In this document: in pieces, positions 56,780-64,000 of the stretch
Layout: each line of letters opens with the position of its first letter
How positions within the stretch are numbered: the stretch's first letter is position 1
Assembly: GCA_030765045.1 (NCBI GenBank)
Contig: CM060964.1
Span: 167,050,115 to 167,114,114, forward strand
Length of the DNA stretch: 64,000 bases
From: Tenodera sinensis
Taxonomy: Eukaryota > Arthropoda > Insecta > Mantodea > Mantidae
Direction of reading: 5' to 3'
Notes under the pieces: generated by a model
Seen by the model: the letters and a program-made list of their open reading frames with translations, nothing else
Told to the model about the DNA's origin: nothing
The model's database searches: none
Position numbers and translations under genes: made by a program

Positions 56780-58080
56780 TGCTTCTCAACAATTCCAAAA
56801 TTATTTGGGGGTGTCCAAAGTTCATTCAGTGATGAACTGAATGTCAAGTTCATTATTGACTCCAGATGAAGGATAATACTTTGAATACCTCCTTTATTCC
56901 CCCTTTATTCTGTTCCAAGTGGTACAGCTGCTGCAAGGCATTTAAGTGCCAGAGCTGATGTGAATTTCTTATAAGGTATGGCCACCTAAGTGCTTGAGCC
57001 AAATATATTGGCTCACAAAACATATTGTAAAGATATTTTTGTGACATCCTGTAGTGACAGAATGCAACTCATTGGAAGGGTCCAGGCTTTTTCCTTCGAA
57101 AGTCAGGTTTAGTAACAGAATGCAAATCATGGGAAGGGTCCAGCCTTTTTCCTTCCAAAGCCAGCTTTATAATGGTATTTCTGGCTTTTATAACACTAAA
57201 CAGCCCCTCAATTTGTGTTTGTATGTGGTACATCTCCTATGAAAAAATGGCGAGTGGCTCTCGCGAGGCTTTTGCAGCAGGCGTAGATCATGAAAAGCTG
57301 TTAGGATCTCTCGATCGGTGTGAGATATATGCAGATGGTGACATAAATTTTTGTAACAGCATCATCCTGGATATACTCAACCCCATATAGCTTCATTAAT
57401 TATTAATAGTGTTTAATAGTATAATTCCATTTTGTACAAAGATTAATTTCAGCCATATGGGAACAATGTATTTGCATTCTAGCAAAATATTTTGCAGTAG
57501 TTATAGCGTGTCAAGACTAAAATGATAAATCTTTACTTCAGTTTATTGGTGAGTGCTTAGAAAAATGAACCTAAGCTATACTTCTGCATCTCATTCTTTT
57601 ACAGCATATAATTTTACTAAATTAAAGAAATGTAAAAGAATAAAGAATGCTGTTTTATTTAAGAATACCATTCTTTCATTTTATGTAGGTGCAGCTTTTA
57701 TAATGAATTTTTAAGCTGAATGTGCAAACACAAGATTTTCTTAACAAATCTTCACTTTTAATGCTATATTTATGTAGAAGCTATTTATGGGTGATCCAAA
57801 TTCAGGGTTCAGATTAACAGGGGGATGGGGGGATTTCCCCGGCTCATCAAAGAAGAATTCCTTCCCTGACTGGGAAGTATGTTTTCTACTGTATTTATAA
57901 TTACTGTTGTTTGAAAATACAAGAAGACATGGAACACTTTTGATGCAGACTGTACATAGCAAGTGTGAGCTGTGAGTAAGCAAAAGTATCTCATTACAAG
58001 TAAGCTAAACAATACACAGTTCTCAGCTGTATTTGTTGAGTTGGCATTCAGGTTCACCATTCCCACAATTCTGCACCAAC
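56780..58080. other. unassigned stretch with one tandem duplication
   Basis: No coding feature that I can support. A 72-codon frame at 57172-57390 has no known domain. The 58-bp duplication is listed separately. Confidence 0.4.
57054..57169 (+). repeat. two-copy tandem repeat, 58-bp unit
   Basis: GTGACAGAATGCAACTCATT starting at 57054 recurs as GTAACAGAATGCAAATCATG at 57112. Both copies include GGAAGGGTCCAG and a TTTTTCCTTC run. Confidence 0.85.
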
Positions 58081-58081
58081 A

Positions 58082-58381
58082 ATGACAAGTGCAGCTTGCA
58101 ATATTCAACTCAGTTTCTGGCAATTCACTCTTCTATTGTTTGTCAGCATGGATACATTTTTCTCAAGAAAGCAAAAAGTTACAGAAATTAATGAGAATGA
58201 TGCATTTCAGTTCCAATCTCAGGTTTCAGCTTCAAGTACTATTAGTATTACAGCTCAGGTAAAAACTGCAGTATTAGAAGTGCAATGTGTAAGCGAAAAT
58301 AGTGAGCATAAGTGCATTACACTAATCGGGGGATGTGCAGACAAAACTAGATTTGAAAAATGGAAAACAAATTGCCCCTGA
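58082..58381 (+). CDS. orphan open frame, possible hAT N-terminus
   Basis: 99 codons. From the internal MDTFFSRKQKV the sequence is polar and ends CADKTRFEKWKTNCP. MD-FF-RK at the start and a FEKWK-NCP segment loosely resemble the N-terminal region of ZMYM/hAT transposases before the zinc finger. There are no downstream matches and no transposon ends. It may be chance. Confidence 0.25.
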   Translation: MTSAACNIQLSFWQFTLLLFVSMDTFFSRKQKVTEINENDAFQFQSQVSASSTISITAQVKTAVLEVQCVSENSEHKCITLIGGCADKTRFEKWKTNCP

Positions 58382-58650
58382 CTTTCATCGGTTCTGGGAG
58401 AATTATATATACCTGTACTACTCAGAAACACAAGACCACAGTGCCCTTAAAGACAGTAAATTGCATATTGCTGCTGCTATGTTTTATGTGTAGTACCTGG
58501 GCAATTGAGCTTTGCTTGGTTTTTCTTTTCTTATTTTTTTTTTTAATCGTGTTGTATTTTTTTGGAAGAAGATACTTATTTAGATAAACCTGAAAAGCAA
58601 AATGTTAATTAAATATAAATATTCATCCTAATTGCTGGAGCCGTTTCCGT

Positions 58651-59060
58651 GACGAGACCTTTAATATCGCGCTTGATTGTTGAAATTGGCCCATTAACAG
58701 AGAAATTATGGCCAAAATAAGGTTTCGACTAATTGTGACTGCTACACGTAGGCTAATATAGCTAAATCAACTTTCTTTAGGCTTTCTGAAAGCTCTTGAC
58801 GAAACCTTTAATATCCTGGCTTGTTTGTTGAAATTGGCCAATTAACTAAGAAATTATGGCCAAAATAAGGTTTCGACTAATTGTGACTGTTACGCGTAGG
58901 ATAATATAGCTAAGTCAACTTTCTTTAGGTTTTCTGAAAGCTCTTGACGATACCTTTAATATCCTGGCTTGTTTGTTGAAATTGGCCAATTAACAAAGAA
59001 ATTGTGGCCAAAATAAAGTTTAGAGCAGTTGTGAGTGTTACGCGTAAAATCGCGTTTTTT
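58651..59060 (+). repeat. tandem array, three units of 147-148 bp
   Basis: Unit starts GACGA(G/A/T)ACCTTTAATATC at 58651, 58798 and 58946. The units share GTTGAAATTGGCC, TGGCCAAAATAA and TTACGCGTA-type blocks. The third unit is diverged at its end. Flanking blocks on both sides contain a GTCGTTTCC/GCCGTTTCC motif, so the array may sit inside a larger dispersed element. Confidence 0.92.
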
Positions 59061-59377
59061 TCAGGAATTACACCTATATAGATAAACTTAATAGGCAAAG
59101 CCCCGTCTGAATACAAAATTTGATCGAAATCGTTAGAGTCGTTTCCAAGTTGCGCGGAATATAGTTACATCCAAGAACTGCTCGTTTAAATATATAAGAT
59201 AACACACCAATGCTGCTACTACTACTGGTATTACTACCATTATTGGCATAAATAACGGGTGATCCAAAAGACTCCGAACCAGCTGTGCTGTTTTACCTGT
59301 ACACATCCTCGGCTCTCGTCACCGACTGCTGCTGTCATAGAACAGCACGAATGAAACCATGCAACATTATTAAAACT

Positions 59378-59545
59378 GTGTCTCATCCTCACCAATATGT
59401 GTCCTGTGTAACGATCCAGCAGAAATGAACGAAGACCACTTGAAGACCTGTGAAGCATTAAGATCAGAAGAAACTATAGTTCAAATGTATTGGAAAGCAC
59501 GAATGCTAATGGCTTCATTGCCAGATGCAAGGCACTAGAAAACAA
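59378..59545 (+). mobile_element. 5'-truncated LINE 3' end with TSD
   Basis: 168 bp nearly identical to the 3' end of the 24.9-kb LINE (encodes MNEDHLKTCEALRSEET, then KARMLMASLPDARH and TAG), followed by a very short (CAA)n tail. It is flanked by the 16-bp duplication CAACATTATTAAAACT at 59362-59377 and 59546-59561. High identity and a perfect duplication show recent activity of this LINE family. Confidence 0.95.
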
Positions 59546-59561
59546 CAACATTATTAAAACT

Positions 59562-60770
59562 ACTTTTAAAGGCTTTATTTACCAATTGTATTAAAGGAGA
59601 TGCTGAAACTGGCCACCACATTCCTATACTACCTTTGCATGCACAAGAAAATCAGCAATAAGATAATTCCTGCAAATATTTATCTCAACTAACATGAAGA
59701 AGATAGAGGAATAAGGGTTTGTAAGAATAGTTAGTACAAGAGAAAGTCATGTGAGTGCACACATCGTATTTTTTACCGCTGTGTTCTTATTATGAAATTT
59801 CATTGGATGTGTTATTAGTTCACTGGAGTATGCAAGTTTTGTTGTGTAACTATAATTATATGGGCACGGTACAGCAATTGACTAAAGAACCGTACGCCGT
59901 CTTTTAGATTTCTAAGCCTGAACACTTCCTGTGGCCTGAAATTTATTGCAAAGTTCATGGATTGTTATACAGCCTGAAATGTTGCACCTGGAAATCTTTC
60001 TGCAAATCTCACTTTCACTTGGTGAGCTGACTGAGTTAACACATACAAATCCTAAATAAATACACACTGTGCAATGCTCTGAAAGTGCAAACAAGTTTAC
60101 CGCGTGACCTTGTGTACAGCAGCTGCGTGTTATCGTGAGTTCATGTGCGCAGTAGAAAAACACTGCAGTGCTTCGTATGTTTTGGGGTCTCTCTGTATCA
60201 CATGAACATACGTCCCCGCCCTGCTCGTCAGAAAGTCTGATTTGAACACTGTCCAAATTGCTCATATTATAGATGGAGCTCATACTATAAGGATCTTAGT
60301 TTAAAAACAGTTTCACTGCTTTATCCTCTGGACATTGTTACTTATGCGCAGTTTTCTACAATAATGATTTTCAACATAAAAACCTGTGGCACTTTACCCG
60401 GTGATGGGTGGTAGACCTCGTTCTCTACAGCCAACTTCAGAAATATGAGCACATAGGCTCGTGGCACTAAGAGGATTAATGCGTAACAGAGTGCAGTAAT
60501 TGTAAAATATTGAAGCGGTAATGTGATTCTTATTAAGGCAAGCTATGAGTGTAATTTGCACCAAACAACATGAAAAAACTATACATTTCAAATAAGCTTT
60601 ATACCTTCTAAGAAGACATCGTAAACAACATTATAAAGGGCTTGTAACAACATATTTCCAATTATCTTTAAAACAGCCCACTTGTGGACCCATATTTACT
60701 CAGACTATTTTGTTTTTATTAACATACACTGTCAACTCTATCAGTTTTGCATTATTATGATACTCCTGCA
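59562..60770. other. unassigned stretch
   Basis: No supported feature. A 123-codon minus-strand frame (60283-59912) has no recognisable domain. Confidence 0.4.
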
Positions 60771-60774
60771 ATAA

Positions 60775-62034
60775 TGTATTGTGACACCAGCCAATGGCAG
60801 CGGCAACAGCAAATGCTCGGGCTGGGTTTCCTCACACCACATTGTGTGGCTTCTGTGCACAACAAAGGATGGCCAAAGTCAAGCTATCCTACAGCACTAA
60901 TGCGAGCAAACATGTGACAACAATCAGTGTGGCATTACAAGGAGTTTCTTTATTGTTTGTAAATCTTCTGGCTGCTGGTAAGTTCCAGAAGAGGCGAAGT
61001 TTGAGAAAGATCTAGCTACGTCATCGCCGGTATAAAAGCTTGTGGAGCGCATGAAGACAGGCAGTTTTAGTCAGTTGTTTTTAGTTTTAGTGCTGTGTGT
61101 GTCAACTGTCGTGAGACAGTGAAGCAGTTAATGAGTGTTTAGTGATTGTATCCTCAGAGTCAGCTTGTTTGAGAGACAGAGAGGGTGAACAAAGATAGAG
61201 AGGAGCGAGTCAAGGTTGCGAGAAGAAAACAGTTGTGAGTTGTAATATCACAAAGGACTGTAAAAATAACTACACTTTGGACAGAAGAAAGAAGAAAAAT
61301 CACAGTGACAGGATGAAGAAATATTAGAAACATGGAAAGGAAAAAGAAAAGAAGTGAATGTAAATGCAGTGGGTTGTGGTGCGTAGATGGCCTGAAACGA
61401 AATAAAAAACAAAGGACTGTAGACTGTAGACGTGCAGATTGCACGTTGATTCTTCGCCGCACCCGTTCGGCTGTTTTCTAGGGCGGCGTTGGCCCGCTAG
61501 GGAGTGCTGTCGTCTTGCCCAGCTTACGTGAGGGAGCGAGAGAAAGGGTAGTGTGTAGTAGTCAGTCGCGATTGTAACCTCCCGAGGTATGTAGCTTTTC
61601 TCTCTCTCTGTTCTTACTACTACAGCCGTAAGTATGCGGGATCGATTTTCTGTGATATAATGATTTCTATGGGGCAATTATTTTGTGGGGTTAGGTCGTC
61701 ACTTACGCGGACAATAGTAAATTCAGATTTCAAATAGGTAAACCGGGTGTATAGCTGTAAAATGTGTTCAACTCACTTCATTTATATTCACTTTAATCGT
61801 CCACTGGTAATCCTTATCAGCCTGTAAAACATGGAGACATATGATTGTAATTTCATCAAGCCTGAACATTTGTAAGTTATCATTAATTAAAATTTTGTTG
61901 ATCCAAATCTTCCATTTTATTTCTATGAAAAGGGGGGCACTCCTTTGACAGAAAAGGTCCTGCCGTTTCCCCACTAGGGTGATCCTACTTCCACGAAAGA
62001 AATTGACTACATCCCGTGAAGGGCAGTGCAATTC
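60775..62034 (+). promoter_or_regulatory. probable 5' LTR and leader of Ty3/gypsy element
   Basis: The region ends just before a primer-binding site at 62037. It contains TATAAAAG at 61031-61038 and an arthropod-type initiator TCAGTT at 61071, a CCAAT box near 60790, then a purine- and pyrimidine-rich untranslated region. The left edge is uncertain (TGTATTGTGACACC at 60775 is one candidate), and the other LTR lies outside the window, so the length of the LTR cannot be checked here. Confidence 0.5.
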
Positions 62035-62036
62035 TC

Positions 62037-62047
62037 TGGTAGCAGAG
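62037..62047 (+). promoter_or_regulatory. primer-binding site, initiator tRNA-Met
   Basis: TGGTAGCAGAG is complementary to the 3' end (CTCTGCTACCA) of animal initiator tRNA-Met. It lies 60 bp before the gag-like frame, the expected place for minus-strand priming. Confidence 0.75.
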
Positions 62048-62094
62048 CGTGGTTACTTTTCAAATAGTCGTAAGTGGGATTATTAGAAAGATAG

Positions 62095-63251
62095 TTTGGC
62101 TTTTCAAAATTTGGTTTGGGTTGTAAGACTAACAAAAGGGTTACTGTAGTGGACGAGGCCTTTCTACGGAAAGGTGAACTAAACTTTGAGTTGGCTATAC
62201 GAGGTGGAGTCTTGATTCCGACCGCGGATGTTGCGACCACATTGGAAGAGTTCCGTAAGGTGAAAGATTGCCCCATTAGACGGTTGAGTGCTGATAATGT
62301 GTTGGTGCAGGACGCGCCGGGTGAATGCGAGAAGGCTTTGGTCGAATTTAAAGAGGTGTTTACTGATTCCGACTTGGGAAAGGCACTCACCAAACAGCAG
62401 CTTAGAAGGCTTTCTGCGAGGGTGACCCATTATATTCGAAGACTTGAATACCTCGTCAAATACTTTCCTGACCTTCCTTTTGGAACTTCGTTGCCGCAGT
62501 TACGCGAAGGGTTTCAGTCTATTTGTCAGAGTTTGGACGGGGTAACGTCCAAAGATGGCGGCCCCGAACTATCCAACGAACAGGTTGCCGAAGTTTCTAG
62601 ACGATAAGTCCCCTGGGCAGTGAACTGGTATCGGCATATCAGCGGATTAAGTTGTTACACCCGCTACAGGAATTTGTTCAATCCCAACCTGATTTTGTAG
62701 TGACAGATGTTACAACGGCTGTGAAGTTTCTGAGATTTTTAGTACGTGCGAGTGAAACAGCTGAAAGGGCTGACGTGCCGCAGGTTGTGTTGTTACAGGC
62801 AATTGCTAGCAAGGTTAAGGGCATGGCTCTCAATATTTTGGATCGATCTAAGCAGGCTACGCACCCCATACGTGCTTTACACGAGGATGTGTTACGATGT
62901 TTTGTCCCTCGTAGGGCGATAATGCCCATAAGTCAACAAAATTACTTGAAGCCGCAGGGGTTTCAGGAACCATTTTTAGAATATGTGGATAGGGTTAAGC
63001 ATTATGCACGCGTATTGCTGCTGCCTGATAGTGAGCAACAGGTGTGTGACATCATTTTGTCAGGACTTACTAGGGAGACACGTTCAACTTTGATCTTTAC
63101 CAGCCGTCCCGTTACTTTTAGGGAATTGGACTCTTTGGTGCCGTCATTGGCCGAGCTTAACGAAGCCGATAGTGCACGTGGTTGCAACATAACTCGCTCT
63201 CCTCCCGTCTTACCACGATTGAGTTTGCCTTCTTCAGCTGAGGTGCCTCCT
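62095..63251 (+). pseudogene. Ty3/gypsy gag (two open segments)
   Basis: Gag-like capsid precursor in two overlapping-register segments: 62095-62607 and, one frame over, 62601-63251 (open from the TAG at 62598). A single frameshift near 62600 separates them. No convincing ATG was found at the start. The second segment contains VKFLRFLVRASETAER, then FLEYVDRVKHYARVLLLPD and a DIILSGLTRETRSTL helix, typical of gypsy capsids. It ends at TAG 63252-63254 in the same frame as the downstream zinc knuckle. Inactive as read, with few lesions, so a fairly young copy. Confidence 0.82.
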
Positions 63252-63254
63252 TAG

Positions 63255-64000
63255 CGCAATGTGACTGGGGCGCGTAATTGTTATAGGTGTGGCATGGAGG
63301 GGCATTTGGTGAGGCAGTGTCCCCTTACGCGTAATCGCCGACCTCAGGGAACAACATTGACCCGTGAAACTGGGTACCTCCCGAGGCGCATTTGACGCCA
63401 GGGACAGGGCAGAAACCCTAGTGTTAATGCTATTTTTGACCGCGTCAAGGGACTCCCGTTTGATTCAAAGCCTTTTCTACACCTTGTGGTGGGGAAAGTA
63501 CCAGTCACGACTTTGTTGGATACGGGGAGCAGTTGTTCCTTAGTGCAGGAGAAATATTTTAAAGAGGTATTGTCTAAGTGTGGGTTGAAGCCCGAGAGGC
63601 AACCGCTACATTGTGTTTCAGCAAATGGCCAAGAGTTTCAGGTCGAAAACAGGGTGCTTCTTACTTTGCGATTCTCGCAGTTTACATGGAAACATTGGTG
63701 CTACCTGTTACCAGGGTTACCTCACCATTTGATTTTAGGAGCAGACTTTATGGCTCGGGTGGGGTTGGCCTTAGACTTTGCTAGGCGTGAGATGTATTTT
63801 GTTTTTGCACCAACCGTGAAGATCCCCTTCTATCGCAAGCGTATGGTACGATATTCAGCTTCATGTGTGCGAAGCCATTCAGACCTTCACTTAGGTGGTG
63901 GTAGGGATAGCTTGACCCATTTGACCGAGGAGGAACAGGGTAAAATGGAGAACTTGTTACAACATTTCCACAAGTTATTTTCAGGGAAGCCGGGTGTTAC
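63255..64000 (+). pseudogene. Ty3/gypsy nucleocapsid, protease and start of RT (partial)
   Basis: Continues the gag frame after the TAG. The zinc knuckle CYRCGMEGHLVRQC (C-X2-C-X4-H-X4-C) is at about 63279-63320. A TGA at 63393-63395 follows, then an aspartic protease with LLDTGSSCSLV (about 63508-63540) and the matching HHLILGADFM segment (about 63726-63755), which binds the active site flap side in this family. The sequence LLQHFHKLFSG at the window edge is the linker before reverse transcriptase. Gag and pol appear to be in one frame, with both stops explicable as C-to-T changes. The rest of pol and the 3' LTR are beyond the window. Confidence 0.88.

Noticed and set aside
61160..61677. Two minus-strand frames of 100 and 117 codons
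   Set aside because: They lie antisense within the LTR/leader of the gypsy element and are low-complexity (Ser/Leu/Phe-rich).

Overview
The window is gene-poor, AT-rich, repeat-dense nuclear DNA from an animal, most likely an insect. The evidence is the repeat content: Penelope-like elements, several hAT elements, mariner and other Tc1/mariner elements, a piggyBac derivative, an RNase H-bearing LINE, Ty3/gypsy pieces and many tRNA-headed SINEs. I see no convincing host exon, no cellular tRNA or rRNA gene, and nothing bacterial. Protein identifications come from reading translations and recalling family motifs; no search was run.

Layout. 0.5-2.3 kb: hAT relic split by a SINE and a 125-bp tandem repeat. 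2.3-8.3 kb: mostly unassigned, with one short SINE-like insertion. 8.3-12.4 kb: mariner relic, a piggyBac derivative bounded by TTAA, and a relic of a DUF7869-like transposon protein. 14.8-19.4 kb: LINE relic, mariner relic, two SINEs. 20.4-24.2 kb: SINEs, a palindromic Penelope-like insertion, a gypsy gag fragment. 24.7-27.8 kb: a fairly young LINE between long microsatellites. 27.9-29.9 kb: a nearly intact hAT with terminal inverted repeats (TIRs) and an 8-bp target-site duplication (TSD). 30.6-31.9 kb: Penelope relic and a rearranged LINE derivative. 35.6-39.4 kb: two SINEs and a 1.9-kb near-perfect palindrome of a Penelope-like element. 39.4-43.0 kb: Tc1/mariner and hAT relics. 44.0-47.0 kb: Penelope relic, a 61-bp-arm hairpin, and a LINE derivative containing a SINE. 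47.4-49.1 kb: a hAT nested in a mariner. 51.8-56.8 kb: a hAT, a TIR element of unassigned superfamily and a Tc1/mariner element, each with boundaries that can be fixed to the base. 58.6-59.5 kb: a 147-bp tandem array and a clean 5'-truncated LINE. 60.8-64.0 kb: the 5' part of a Ty3/gypsy element running off the window.

Most notable. (i) Two Penelope-like insertions are palindromes with 13-14-bp TSDs. All four arm ends carry hammerhead-ribozyme-like motifs, and in the larger one the ORF stop codon lies inside the ribozyme core. (ii) The 53.5-54.7 kb element may give the ends of a transposon group otherwise seen here only as a DUF7869-like relic. (iii) A LINE family whose stop codon directly abuts a (CAA)n tail has left a full-size copy, a 168-bp truncated copy, an internally deleted copy and an inverted copy. 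A SINE with the same (CAA)n tail sits inside one of them, and the other shows the empty site.
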